Under the pieces are notes generated by a model. The model worked only from the letters and a program-made list of their open reading frames with translations. It did no database searches and was not told where the DNA came from. A DNA stretch of 64,000 bases from Methanobrevibacter sp. (lineage in GTDB: Archaea; Methanobacteriota; Methanobacteria; Methanobacteriales; Methanobacteriaceae), in NCBI RefSeq assembly GCF_017427765.1, contig NZ_JAFRSC010000023.1, forward strand, positions 19,102 to 83,101, written 5' to 3'. The position numbers were made by a program, and so were the translations under genes. This document shows, piece by piece, positions 20,201 through 28,565 of this stretch (positions within the stretch are counted from its first letter, which is position 1; each line of letters begins with the position of its first letter).

Positions 20201-21589
20201 AATTGCATATAAACTGTCAGAATAAACTGTGTTATTGGTTATGTTATAAGTGTGAGAAGCACCTAATGGTTGAGCATAACTAATACCATATAAGTTATTG
20301 GAATCTGAATAGTTGTTGATTGCATTTACATTTATTGTGTTTCCGCTTACAACTGCTTTGTCATCCTGAAGTTCCATACCTGAAACCAATGCCCATGGAT
20401 CGTTAGTAGCAAAACCTTGCACATCAATTACATTATTGGTAACAGTAATATCGGTTCCACCAAGATAATTTTGTGAGTATACTCCTAAAGCAGGACCTTT
20501 ACCTTGAGCAGTTAATTTATTGCCGTCAACTACAAGAGCAGCGTAAGGACCTGTTGCCTGAACAGCATATGCAGTACCTGCACCTTCAGTACCTGTTGTG
20601 GTATTTACCAAAATAGTATTTCCTGAAACTTTAGCACCATCGAAAGAGTATAAATCTACAACATTGGAATAACCTGCTTTACCTTCACCGGAAAAGTCAG
20701 TTTGGGTAAATGCGTTATTGGAAATTACAAGGTTTTTAGGGCCGTTAGCCATTAATGAATCAAGAGTTGGGAAATATCCAACAGCTTTGGTAACATCAAC
20801 AGTTACAATGTTTTCATCAATGGTGATATTTTCCCCATCCTGAATACCGATTGCTAAAGGTAAATCCATATCAATACCACTTGCTCCACTGTAATAATCA
20901 ACATCTAATGCAGGCAAGTTTGCATTGATTTCATTCTTTTTAACTTTAACATTATTGGAATTACGGATTTCAACAACATGTTGAATTACAGTAGTTCCAG
21001 TTGCATTGAAGTTAATTACAGAGTTGACCAAATTGAAATTATCACTTTCAAAAGCATAAACTCCATAACTATCCATTTCACCTGCATTAGCCACATCAAC
21101 AGTCACACCGTCGACAGTTACATCGTTTGCATGAACATCAATAGCAGCACCGTCACGTGCAGTGTCAATAGCTATTCCTTTTAAGGTTACATTTTCAGAT
21201 AAAATTTTAAATCCGATGTTTTTAAATAAAGCATCGTCACCTAAAATTGTTTTAGGAGTATCGATAGTAATTGTATCAATTCCTAATCCTGAAAAGTTTC
21301 CATTAAAGGTTAATTCACTAGATGAAATACTTTTGTTAATGACACCATTCTTATCAAAATACTTGAAGAATGTGTCATTGGTAACAGTAGGATTATCTAC
21401 TGCCAATAAATCATCTCCAGAGTTACTACCCCCTTCTGTAGCAGAAAGAGCATCACCCTCCGTTACATCATTTAAAGCTACACCAGTAGCTACGTCTAAG
21501 TTTGAATCTGTTGCGCTAACCGCACTGACACAGAAAAGCATCAATACGACTAAAATCGCGCAAATAAAAATATTTTTATTGTTCTTCAT
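13415..21589 (-). CDS. Giant adhesin-like protein with four beta-helix modules
   Basis: At 2724 residues this is the largest protein in the window. After the signal peptide (IFICAILVVLMLFCVSAVSA) there are four beta-helix modules, each opening with an FxxYFDxxG motif near residues 73, 600, 1103 and 1645. Modules 1 and 3 are followed by an Ig-like linker with a PVW(T/I)GS motif, and a similar linker (NSWSGDNNT) follows module 2. Residues ~2176-2436 hold three 87-residue Ig-like repeats, and ~2437-2724 the shared C-terminal cassette. There is no membrane anchor. Asn-X-Ser/Thr sequons are abundant. The ATG is preceded by GAGTGATTG. The role is presumably surface adhesion or wall association; alternation of repeats suggests growth by internal duplication. 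The large size and repetition make assembly errors possible. Confidence 0.88.
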   Translation of the reverse strand: MKNNKNIFICAILVVLMLFCVSAVSATDSNLDVATGVALNDVTEGDALSATEGGSNSGDDLLAVDNPTVTNDTFFKYFDKNGVINKSISSSELTFNGNFSGLGIDTITIDTPKTILGDDALFKNIGFKILSENVTLKGIAIDTARDGAAIDVHANDVTVDGVTVDVANAGEMDSYGVYAFESDNFNLVNSVINFNATGTTVIQHVVEIRNSNNVKVKKNEINANLPALDVDYYSGASGIDMDLPLAIGIQDGENITIDENIVTVDVTKAVGYFPTLDSLMANGPKNLVISNNAFTQTDFSGEGKAGYSNVVDLYSFDGAKVSGNTILVNTTTGTEGAGTAYAVQATGPYAALVVDGNKLTAQGKGPALGVYSQNYLGGTDITVTNNVIDVQGFATNDPWALVSGMELQDDKAVVSGNTINVNAINNYSDSNNLYGISYAQPLGASHTYNITNNTVYSDSLYAIYISNAVNSTVKDNTLIAHNVTGNKAANILGEDNVVEKNVPPTKAEIIIDAPAVWTGSDATITVNVTDATGNVSIRVGNKIYPDLKLVNSTVSQAIDASDLTLGANDIQVTYNGDDNYAKTTADGNLQVIDGVITADTFKYYFDKNNDNYLSVNVPEGATLDFQGTFVHNITKGNNYTLNINKPVNVISSTNDAVFENYEDFGKGETGNKAKCFKFNVRQGANYTNITGITIINGDLFVEAPHVTVDGITAIANMTSIGASTGFIVFRTDAAYGTIKNSYLENGGTGSSIIVYGYGAPYGTIDNNVINVTGSSGNLVGANAYVGTGVTPGNMIVTNNQIYNEQASTSTSFGITLMGSYNVVENNTLRHKGSGILSANVQWASGPKDPSENNTYRNNVLIGCGISATKGSLVENNTMTAALSLGGADMVVIGNTAGSMTVGTTSAGGNITVDNNTINGAVTINKAATGTIFTNNLVKDAVTVNSNENTIEYNQISTEKAYAIDLKTSANNTVRFNVLSSKDKMGDDAVNSADNKGNTVKNNGMNAIIEIEAANSWSGDNNTINITVVNATGTVNVNINGNEYKNIPLVDNKASFAIPANNIEVGLNDLTVTYNGNKVISSDSKTTQFYGLDNVVFTEVFFDFFDKNGLLKDSVPYNDLIFKGAFAKAKTVQYIVLDKPVSISSDGASLSLMGIVIACDNVTIDGLKLTATVNSASSALGDLITVNANNVTLSNLDINYRVTNGNYDAIAINAFDADNLTIINNKIVFASVIKTGEYTAIAINLNGVTNALVDNNTITSTLPALTVDYDMWFIDDFEYYMMGHDYINPLRVRESDNITITNNNLDTSINNLAKTTPTVQSVLIIGSNNILFDSNTIKMIDTKSKVGDVTFLYALNFGYNDNLTVSNNILELSTKSGADSSGAAYGIQGVESNITVIGNSITTVSNGPNLGYYVSSMWGGSSNSYVANNFFNVTGNATSGDAWALVSGIEITNGAAVINNNTIYTYNKAGYVEKAPVHGVSYAQFMYGVRDIVVENNTIFTQGKYTVSLLDGTPANVTYNTLYAEELFGDDSVAPGIVGIVENNTPPFDPEIIIEGQPVWIGSNSTVTVTVPNATGNVTIVIGNKVYKEVPLVNGTVTVPVDAADLVGGANDVNVTYNGDLYLKVADSVGNLQVLDGVITNSTYEYYFDAKGNMVSLVPNGTTLDFQGLFLGKYPVYIDRPVNVISSTGDALFDAGATYAGNAVNSFNFIAGADNSNMTGLKFINNCLYIKGASNITVDSISIVANKRGVGSGTGFLCIHTGAYNTLVKNGYFENGGTGSSLLVLGKGGAYATFDHNVFNITGSSGNILSANQFTGSGAAPEHVSYTNNVLYNSQRGSAFCYAMTVMGSGNLVENNTIYHNGSGILNQYGATSTGNVYRNNTLYGNTNFNPSANSLVENNKIYATTNIAANTTAVGNTFMNVAISGTETVFVGNDVYGTVTVSGNENAIVDNIIMTTGDYAVDLKTTSNNTVTDNILYAKDLVGDSAVKFEEDKDNVVEDNFPIDPVLVVEVENIKVGENATINVSFAENITDYVEVIIDGKKYGIPVSEGKGQLNVSDLVSSKYTVGVYYFGDLLYLETYNSTTFIVEKLATNITMNISDADVGDDVNVTVDIPGVDGVVSIVVDYGNETFVPVVDGKGNFTIENIDAGVHVIIAVFEGNDKYAPMVFSEAFFVTKEESEINITIGDAKAGKDTNVTVSIPGATGNVSVIVDGKENIVPLDENGVANYVIPAVEAGEHGVVVLYNGDDAHYAAYENTSFSAAKEASAANVTIGDAKVGKDTNVAVSIPGATGNVSVIVDGKENIVPLDENGVANYVIPAVEAGDHSVVVVYSGDDAHDAAYDAKAFSVAKETSEANVTIGDIEVGKDTNVSVSIPGATGNVSVIVDGKENIVPLDENGSATVPVSGLAVGDHSVVVIYSGDDAHDAAYVAKEIKSSVSESKFTNISVTGEGVISVVLVDEAGSPIANANVTYSVNGNATAATTGSDGSIVIPAASNSVVLINFDGNDKVLPVNTTITLKDVAKLRANTTIIGDDYETYAIDYYAGERGGYFKVKLVDDAGNILANKSVKIGFNGKVYNTTTDSEGIAKLQINLAKAGTYTFAVAFLGDKDYNASFTVKSITVNLKKTSLNAPAKSYKASAKTKSYTVTLKTDKGSSIDGKTYMGSGKTVKLTVNGKTYTAKTDAKGQATFKLDISKKGTYNANVNFAGDNTYKSCKATTKITIN
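14281..15063 (-). repeat. Three tandem 261-bp (87-codon) repeats
   Basis: The same DNA pattern, for example AAAGGCACAATATTCTC, starts at 14409, 14670 and 14931, exactly 261 bp apart. The protein units share GATGNVSVIVDGKENIVPLD with almost no change. Near-identity at the DNA level implies recent duplication or gene conversion. Confidence 0.85.
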
Positions 21590-21789
21590 TCAATCACTCG
21601 ATTCAATGTTATAAAGTTATAATATTAAAATAAAATTTAACTTTACGAAATAATTTATATCAAAACTACTATATAAAATAATGTTTAATTGATAAAAAAT
21701 AAATTAAAATTAATAAAATATAAAATTAATAAATATATTTAATAATTAATTACCATTAGAAAATTGAAAAAAAAGATATAATAAAAGAA

Positions 21790-21815
21790 TTTTAAGAGAA
21801 GAAAAGATCTTCTCT
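21790..21815 (-). terminator. Terminator hairpin of the 2126-residue adhesin gene
   Basis: AGAGAAG (from about 21795) pairs with CTTCTCT (ending about 21815) around AAAAGAT, and the stem runs into the stop triplet at 21814. AT-rich DNA with T runs follows on the minus strand. Confidence 0.5.
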
Positions 21816-22671
21816 AGTTAATTTTAATTTTAGCAGTTGCTTTTGAGGATTGGTAAGTGTTATCGCCTGCAAAGTTCACTGTTGCGGTGTAAGTGCCTTT
21901 TTTAGTTATGCTTAACTTGAAAGTAGCTTCTCCTTTAGCATTTGTTTTTGCTGAATATGTTTTACCGCCAACAGTTATAGTAACCTTTTTGCCTTCCTTG
22001 AGGTATGTTTTGCCATCAATGGATGAACCTGGAATGGTTTTTAAAGTCACAGTATATGATTTTGTCTTTGCAGATGCCTTGAATGTCTTAGCAGGTGCAG
22101 AAATGCTGGTTGTTTTTTTGGTTACTGTAATTTTTTGAACCGCAAATGCCCCTACATAGTCATCGTCACCTAAAAATGCAACGGCAAAAGTGTATGTTCC
22201 CGCATTGGCCAGGTTAATCTGCAGTCTGGCTAAACCTTTTTCATCAGTTGTAGTATTATATACTTTACCGTTGAACCCTATTTTAACCGGTTTATTTGAA
22301 ATAGGTTTAGATCCATCGGTCAAAATCACTTCAAAGTATCCTCCACGTTCACCGCCATTATAGTCAATTGCATAAGTGTTATAATCCTCAGCATTGATAA
22401 CTGTTGTGACTCTAGGTTTTCTAAGGTCTTTTAAAGTTAAAGTTGTGTTGGTCGGCAATATGTCTTCATTTCCCAAGTAGAATATGCTTACAACAGAATT
22501 TGAACTACCATTGACACTAAGTTTACCGTATTCATCAGTATTTGTTTTAAAATCAACACCATTTACTTTATAGGTGATATTTGCATTTGAAATAGGTTTT
22601 TTATCACTGTCAAAGAGAGATGCTGTAATCAAACCAGTACCTGAAACAATTAAATTTCCAAATTCACTTTT
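21814..22671 (-). repeat. Shared C-terminal cassette, copy 2
   Basis: The last ~285 residues of the 2126-residue adhesin (SEFGNLIVSGTG to SKATAKIKIN) match the cassettes at 13415 and 28566. The closest match is to the 28566 copy, for example KTTSISAPAK and KTIPGSSIDGKTYLK in both. Confidence 0.85.
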
Positions 22672-25600
22672 TTTAGCTGTAGAGTTAATGAATATTGTTT
22701 CATTGGCTGAATCATACTTATCATCACCAGGATAAATTACATCTACCCTCATGCTTCTGCCTGTTTTTTCAACAATAAAACTCACACTGCCGTTATCATC
22801 CAAAGGCAATGTAATATTATTATCCCCATACCTAACAAGTACATTTCCACGGGCATCAGATGGCAGATTAACAGTAACATTAGCTGTTTGTCCCATATCC
22901 ACACATGATAAATTAATCACAACACTATTCTTATTGACATTGAAATATGAAGTCTTATTAGCGGATTTATATCTTAAATCCCCGAAATAGCTAACCTTAA
23001 CAGTGTAATTTCCAGCACCCAAATTATAAAGAGGAACAGAAACATCACTTCCATTTAAAGTTGATATGTTTTTATAAGAGCCTGATGTAACCTCAACAGT
23101 AATATTGCCTGTAGCATCATTATCGATTGTAATATTAATTATTTCAATATCACCACAATTAATATCTTTAACTGATATGGTTAAATTAACATCTTTTAAA
23201 TCACCTTTAGATAAAGCATAAACATTATTTTGAGTGGTTAAATAAATAATTCCATCATTACCCGCAATCGGACTTCCAATCACTTCCCCACCAATATTAG
23301 TTTTCCACAGAAGATTTCCATCACCGGTAAATGCGTAAAACGCATCTTTTAAACCAACATAAACATTGCCGTCATTTCCGATTAGAATACCTGAAGTGAA
23401 GTTTAAATTTGAAACTAAGGACTCATCCCCATTGGCTAAATCATATCTATAAAGATTTCCCAGGGAATTGATTAGATATACTCCCATTTCATCATCCAAA
23501 GCCATATAGTTGCCGGCACCACCTGTGATTTTAGTTTTCCATATAATATTTCCATTAGGAGTGAGCTCGGCAATTGAATCATCCAAAACTGCATAAATCA
23601 TATTACCAGAACCAACAATAGGCTTAATGCCATGAGTGTCTCCGTTAATACTGGATAACATCACCTTATTTTTTAAATCAATTATCTTTAAACCATTTTC
23701 GCATGGAACTACAGCCATGTTTTCATTTACAATAACCGGTGAAGATACCGGTTCAGAATCGCCTAAACTGATTAAGGTTGGATTTCCACCATTTTCCCAA
23801 AGTTTATACGGAATTAAAACCAGTTTATAATCTTCACTTTGATACTGGAATTCACTTGAAACATAAATATTTGCATTCAAATCAACAATTGGCGCAAATA
23901 AGCTTGATCCCTGATAAATATTTGATTTTCCGAATTTAATTCCAGAACTTTGATTAATGAAATAAATGGCATTTCCGGATTCAGGAGCTATAATCAAATC
24001 ACGACTTATTGCAATACCCGAAATATTGCCGTTACCTGAATTGCTATAGTTCCATCTGTATTTTCCATTACTGTCTATAGAATATACTCCCTCACCAGTA
24101 ATTAGATAAATATTACCATCACAATCGATTGCGAGATTTCCAATGATTTTTCCGTCTGCTGCATAATTCCATAAAATAACTCCGTTTGAATCTACATCAT
24201 ACGGTGATTTTCCTCTGTTTTGAATATCATAACCTTCATTTGGCCAGACTGGAGTTTTATAATCTGAAACAATGAAGTTTGTAGAATTATCAATGGTTTC
24301 ATAATTAGTACTGTTGAGAATAGCTGAAACATTATGTTTGCCAACAGACAGGTCAGATAATATCAAAGTGACCTTACCGGTACGGGGAATTGATTTTAAA
24401 GTAATTTTACCATCCCAGTCAATGGTTATAGTTCCATCAACACCACTTAAAACGCTTATTTCAACGTTTTCATCCTGACCGATCATTATATCATTTACAT
24501 TAATGATTAATGTTGTGCCGGCTTTGGATACATTAAATGATGTTGTGCAGTTATTCGGATTGAAATTATCATCCCCACTATAGTCAATGTAGACTTCCTT
24601 TTCACCTGCATTCAGCATGGAAATGTTAATTATGGCTTTTCCATTATTAACACTTGAAGTTTTATTTTTTCCATCGACTCTTGCGGTAACATTACCTTTT
24701 GCACGCTCATCCAAGCTAACTTCAATTATAGCATCCTGACCATAGACAATGTTTTTTACGCTTGCAGAGATGTTTGAATCAATTTTTCCGACATCAAATT
24801 TAAGAGTATCACGGCTTGAAAGGTATTTGTAATTTCCATTATAAATAGCTTCAATCTCATAATCTCCTTTTGAAATTGCATTAATTGTATAATTTGCTTT
24901 AGATTCTGTGAGATTTATGTTTTCAGGTTTATTATTGATTATCAATGTAATATTTCCTGTAACGGCAGGTAAAACATTGATTGTTAATACAACATCATCT
25001 CCAAGTTCAATTTGGCCAACAGATATTTTGGTAGTTGAATTGTACTTATTTACCTCAAATTGTATATTCTGTTTGGATGCAAAATAGTTGTCATCACCAG
25101 AATATTCTACAAATCCACAATAGTTATCAGCAGGCAAATCAGGTAAAGTAAAGATTGTATTTGAACTGTTTACTTTCTTATTTATTGTTATATTACCGGA
25201 AGTTAAATTTAAAATTAAATCACCTGTTGCATTGTCAGGTAAAATGACAGTAATTATCTCATCATCCTCAACTGAAATATTATTGACTGAAACTTTCATA
25301 TCAGGTTTGATTTTAGCTTCCTTGAAATTAATAATGTCATCTACATTATAACATGATGCAATCATCTGACCTTCGATGTCTTTTAGTGTAAATACGCTTT
25401 GAGCCATTCCATTAACTAAAACCAGCTTTTTATCAGAGGATGTTCCTCCAACAGCAGAAATATCAAGAGCAATATCCGGTAAATTACCCACATTCCAATA
25501 GGTTACCTCTCCTGATTTTGTATAAGCATTATTTAAATTAAAGCTTACCAATGCTTTTTCATCCTGTAAAAGAGAAGTGGTATTTGCAGAGGCGTTTAAA

Positions 25601-28194
25601 AATATCCAGTTATCACAATTTGAAGATGAATGGATTTGTGGAGCCACATTATAGTTGTCCTGATTATTTCCCCACCAGTTCCCACTGCAGTAAATTCTCT
25701 TTAAAGCAGAACTTGATTTTGCATTAATCAATGCCCTGTTTGAATTTCCAAATGAATTTCCTAAAAATACTGAATCTGACACATGTGTCTCAGCGGCTGT
25801 CAGAATAACAGAAGAATATGTGCCTCTACCGGAATTGTTTACAAATAATGTTGATTTAACATCAAGCAATCCTTCTTTAGGCATATAAATACATGCAGAT
25901 GAAATCTGAGATACCTGTGAATAGCTTGCAGTGTTATTTACAAAACTGCACTCAAGAACTGTTAGAATAATCTGATTTCCCTTTTTAACGTTATACTGAA
26001 TACATCCGTCTTTTATAACATTATTTGAAAATGTTGAATTATAGACTTTAGAACTTAAAGCCTCATTTGAAGTGATAAGAGACCCCACATTTGTACCCAG
26101 ATTAGCGGTATTGCCGTCAAATGTTGATGATTCAATTAAATATTTATTGGAATTTATTAAAACTCCAGTATTATCAGCAAAGACTGACTCTTTAACTTCA
26201 ATATTATCTGACTCAATGAGGGCATCTAAGGAATTGCTTTTGAAAATACATTTCTCAATTTCTAAAATTCCACCGCTCTGTTTGATGAGCCCATTGGAAG
26301 TTGAAGACATCACATTTTCTTCAAAAGTTAAATTTTTCAAAATAAAATCTGCACCCGTAACATTAAATATATTGCCTTTTGATGAAATGACTGCATTGTC
26401 TTCACCGACAATTGTCAAGTTATAATCAATGTTGATGCCCACATCTGAAAATTTCCCGTCCATTATTAAAATATTTTGAGATGTCCTTGCAATTTGGCAT
26501 GCCTTGGTTAAAGTTGACACCGGAGCCTGTCTGGAGCGACCGTCATTGCTGTCATTACCATATTTTTGTGAGACATAAATATACTCTTTAGGTAAACCAA
26601 CAGAAACCTCATTACTTTTACTGATTGATATAGATGGAACTACATAAACTTGGGCTTTTTCAATGTTTTTTAAATTTAGTGCAAAATCAGTTGAATTTAC
26701 TGTCTTGAAATATGCTCCGTCAAGGTAAACATCATAGGAAGATTTCTCTAAAATGTCAGAATCATAGTAGTCAGGATTTTTTAAACTGGCATCAATATGT
26801 AATGTTACCTCATCACCTACACGTTCATCAGCAGAAAGTCTGAGTTTTGAAAATTCTATTGAATTGCCCAAATAATAATTGTCTTCAATTACACATTTAG
26901 AACCATAAGCCAAATTGACTACTAAAACATCACCTGCCCGAGTATGGTTAATAAACCTGTTACCTATAATATTCACATCAGGAGAACCATAAGAACCCTG
27001 AGCAATAGCACAAATTGCAGTACCTATAGAAGCGCTGTTTTTAATGAAAGTAGTATTCAATACAGTAAGACCACCTTCATCCATAAGAGATATTGCACCA
27101 CCCCTACCAGTACCAGTAGTTGACAGTTCAGATAAATCCCAACATAAGTTCTCATTATCCTCAAACAGAGAATCTTTAACATATATGTATGGAGCATGCA
27201 AATATTTGGTTGCACCTATTGCACCACCACCATTATTTGTTGTACAGTTATTGCCTTTAAATATTGTATTATAAATCTGCAGGTAACTATAGGTATATAG
27301 TGCACCACCATTCCAACCGGCAAGATTATCTGTGAAATTGGAATCATATATAGTGGTATTGGCACCTCCATGAGTATGTATTGCACCTGCCCACCAGAAT
27401 GCTGAATTTTTATAGAATGTTGAATTTCTAACTACAAGTATGCCGCAGTTGTTAATACATCCAGGTTCAGTTCTTGCATAGTTACCTTCAAAGTATGAAT
27501 CAACTACTTCCATTGAAGCACCCGTACATGTTTTGGTAGGGTCATCTTTTGGATCATATACACTTAAACATCCAAAATCAGATGTGATGTTTGTAAATGT
27601 ACAGTTTACAACACTAGCTTTTCCTCTCATAATTTGAACAAGAGATGAATGGCCTCCGTCTAAAGTGGAATTTGTAAAGTAACAGTTTTCAATTAGATTG
27701 TTTGCATTTCCACCCATCACCAAAAATAATGCATTAGGTTGGTACTCTGTTGAAATCCATTTAAATGTAATTCCCTTAAGGGTTATGCCTATGCCTGAAT
27801 TTTCAGGAACATTTATGGCAAGATAACTAATTGGTCGGGCATTGGGAGATACATCTCCAAAATAAGCACCAGAACTACCCAAAATAGTTACATTGTTGTT
27901 AACTTGAATTTTATAAGAGTTATCTTTTGGATCTGTAGGATAGAAACTTGTATTCTCTTTTAATTTCAATACATAATCTTTATCGTTTAATGAACAATAA
28001 TACTGTAAATCATCCCAATTTTCAACAGTTATTTCATTTGACTGTTCACTTATATCATCCAATTCAATATCTAATGATTTATCAACACTAACTGTAGCAT
28101 TCGCATTATCCAAATCATTAGCATATGCACTTCCAATACTTATTATAAATATTAAAAATGCCAAAAATATTATAAATTTTTCATTTGACTTCAT
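21814..28194 (-). CDS. Adhesin-like protein with PQQ-like beta-propeller
   Basis: A secreted protein of 2126 residues. The signal peptide (KFIIFLAFLIFIISIGSAYA) is followed by a first beta-helix (~60-480) and a second (~535-870, opening YGNDSNDGRSRQAPVSTLTK). Ig-like repeats occupy ~940-1310. Residues ~1311-1660 form a PQQ-like/quinoprotein-type propeller with repeated units such as GNIYLITGEGVYSIDSNG, GNIIWKTKI and GNVYVGLKDAFYAF. More Ig-like domains and the shared cassette (~1840-2126) follow. The propeller could bind glycan or protein; no cofactor evidence is seen. The leader (28195-28330) carries an omegaRNA-like structure. The ribosome binding site AGGTTGGT precedes the ATG. There is no membrane anchor. 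Confidence 0.85.
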   Translation of the reverse strand: MKSNEKFIIFLAFLIFIISIGSAYANDLDNANATVSVDKSLDIELDDISEQSNEITVENWDDLQYYCSLNDKDYVLKLKENTSFYPTDPKDNSYKIQVNNNVTILGSSGAYFGDVSPNARPISYLAINVPENSGIGITLKGITFKWISTEYQPNALFLVMGGNANNLIENCYFTNSTLDGGHSSLVQIMRGKASVVNCTFTNITSDFGCLSVYDPKDDPTKTCTGASMEVVDSYFEGNYARTEPGCINNCGILVVRNSTFYKNSAFWWAGAIHTHGGANTTIYDSNFTDNLAGWNGGALYTYSYLQIYNTIFKGNNCTTNNGGGAIGATKYLHAPYIYVKDSLFEDNENLCWDLSELSTTGTGRGGAISLMDEGGLTVLNTTFIKNSASIGTAICAIAQGSYGSPDVNIIGNRFINHTRAGDVLVVNLAYGSKCVIEDNYYLGNSIEFSKLRLSADERVGDEVTLHIDASLKNPDYYDSDILEKSSYDVYLDGAYFKTVNSTDFALNLKNIEKAQVYVVPSISISKSNEVSVGLPKEYIYVSQKYGNDSNDGRSRQAPVSTLTKACQIARTSQNILIMDGKFSDVGINIDYNLTIVGEDNAVISSKGNIFNVTGADFILKNLTFEENVMSSTSNGLIKQSGGILEIEKCIFKSNSLDALIESDNIEVKESVFADNTGVLINSNKYLIESSTFDGNTANLGTNVGSLITSNEALSSKVYNSTFSNNVIKDGCIQYNVKKGNQIILTVLECSFVNNTASYSQVSQISSACIYMPKEGLLDVKSTLFVNNSGRGTYSSVILTAAETHVSDSVFLGNSFGNSNRALINAKSSSALKRIYCSGNWWGNNQDNYNVAPQIHSSSNCDNWIFLNASANTTSLLQDEKALVSFNLNNAYTKSGEVTYWNVGNLPDIALDISAVGGTSSDKKLVLVNGMAQSVFTLKDIEGQMIASCYNVDDIINFKEAKIKPDMKVSVNNISVEDDEIITVILPDNATGDLILNLTSGNITINKKVNSSNTIFTLPDLPADNYCGFVEYSGDDNYFASKQNIQFEVNKYNSTTKISVGQIELGDDVVLTINVLPAVTGNITLIINNKPENINLTESKANYTINAISKGDYEIEAIYNGNYKYLSSRDTLKFDVGKIDSNISASVKNIVYGQDAIIEVSLDERAKGNVTARVDGKNKTSSVNNGKAIINISMLNAGEKEVYIDYSGDDNFNPNNCTTSFNVSKAGTTLIINVNDIMIGQDENVEISVLSGVDGTITIDWDGKITLKSIPRTGKVTLILSDLSVGKHNVSAILNSTNYETIDNSTNFIVSDYKTPVWPNEGYDIQNRGKSPYDVDSNGVILWNYAADGKIIGNLAIDCDGNIYLITGEGVYSIDSNGKYRWNYSNSGNGNISGIAISRDLIIAPESGNAIYFINQSSGIKFGKSNIYQGSSLFAPIVDLNANIYVSSEFQYQSEDYKLVLIPYKLWENGGNPTLISLGDSEPVSSPVIVNENMAVVPCENGLKIIDLKNKVMLSSINGDTHGIKPIVGSGNMIYAVLDDSIAELTPNGNIIWKTKITGGAGNYMALDDEMGVYLINSLGNLYRYDLANGDESLVSNLNFTSGILIGNDGNVYVGLKDAFYAFTGDGNLLWKTNIGGEVIGSPIAGNDGIIYLTTQNNVYALSKGDLKDVNLTISVKDINCGDIEIINITIDNDATGNITVEVTSGSYKNISTLNGSDVSVPLYNLGAGNYTVKVSYFGDLRYKSANKTSYFNVNKNSVVINLSCVDMGQTANVTVNLPSDARGNVLVRYGDNNITLPLDDNGSVSFIVEKTGRSMRVDVIYPGDDKYDSANETIFINSTAKKSEFGNLIVSGTGLITASLFDSDKKPISNANITYKVNGVDFKTNTDEYGKLSVNGSSNSVVSIFYLGNEDILPTNTTLTLKDLRKPRVTTVINAEDYNTYAIDYNGGERGGYFEVILTDGSKPISNKPVKIGFNGKVYNTTTDEKGLARLQINLANAGTYTFAVAFLGDDDYVGAFAVQKITVTKKTTSISAPAKTFKASAKTKSYTVTLKTIPGSSIDGKTYLKEGKKVTITVGGKTYSAKTNAKGEATFKLSITKKGTYTATVNFAGDNTYQSSKATAKIKIN

Positions 28195-28210
28195 AATACC
28201 AACCTATTTG

Positions 28211-28319
28211 TTGAACAACCTCACCTTGTAGAAAGTGAGGATTCCTAGATTTTGTTTTTTACTCAATAGGTTAATTGAGTCTTTTCTAGGCAATCCCCGC
28301 GGAACCATCGGTTCAACAA
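28211..28319 (-). ncRNA. Putative solo omegaRNA / IS200-IS605-type right end without tnpB
   Basis: The minus-strand sequence is rich in stems: CCTCAC/GTGAGG (28219-28224 with 28235-28240), CCTAGA/TCTAGG (28244-28249 with 28285-28290), ACTCAAT/ATTGAGT (28261-28280) and GAACC/GGTTC (28302-28314). It matches the 3' end of the tnpB element at 63447 in order: GGGGATTGC (GGGGATAGC there), GAATCCTC, a hairpin, GAGGTTGTTCAA (GAGGTAGTTCAA there). Both end at TCAA, the right cleavage site known for IS608. No tnpB lies nearby. Sequence beyond the end, where a guide would be, is the ribosome binding site of the adhesin gene at 28194. Homology is inferred by eye. Confidence 0.5.
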
Positions 28320-28370
28320 TCATTATGTGATTGTTATATAGTAATTAAATTACAATAATATTTTAATTTA

Positions 28371-28460
28371 AAGAGAGAGCATTTGCAAACTAATCTCAAT
28401 CCCATTCATGCAATTCATCCACGACCTTTAAGAGGTCATGGCATTCTTGCATCATTTAGA
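28371..28460 (-). mobile_element. Palindrome-bearing fragment, possible left end of the same element
   Basis: CCACGACC-TTTAAGA-GGTCATGG (about 28429-28451) is an 8-bp stem with one mismatch, of the kind found at IS200/IS605 ends. It is flanked by ATGCAA/TTGCAT. The adjacent segment GAGAGAGCATTTG (28373 on) recurs upstream of uvrA. Together with the right-end-like structure this could delimit a ~250-bp tnpB-less element. The rest of the intergenic region 28461-28565 is plain AT-rich DNA. Confidence 0.3.
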
Positions 28461-28565
28461 TAAAATATAAAAACATGTTAAGTATTTATATGAATCAAAT
28501 TATATAAACTTTTCAAGTTAATTTGAAAAAAATTAAATAAAAAAAGTTAGAGAGAATTAATCTCC

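Noticed and set aside
21162..21614. 150-codon open frame on the plus strand
   Set aside because: It is antisense to the N-terminus of the 2724-residue adhesin and mirrors its codon pattern; no ribosome binding site or family features.
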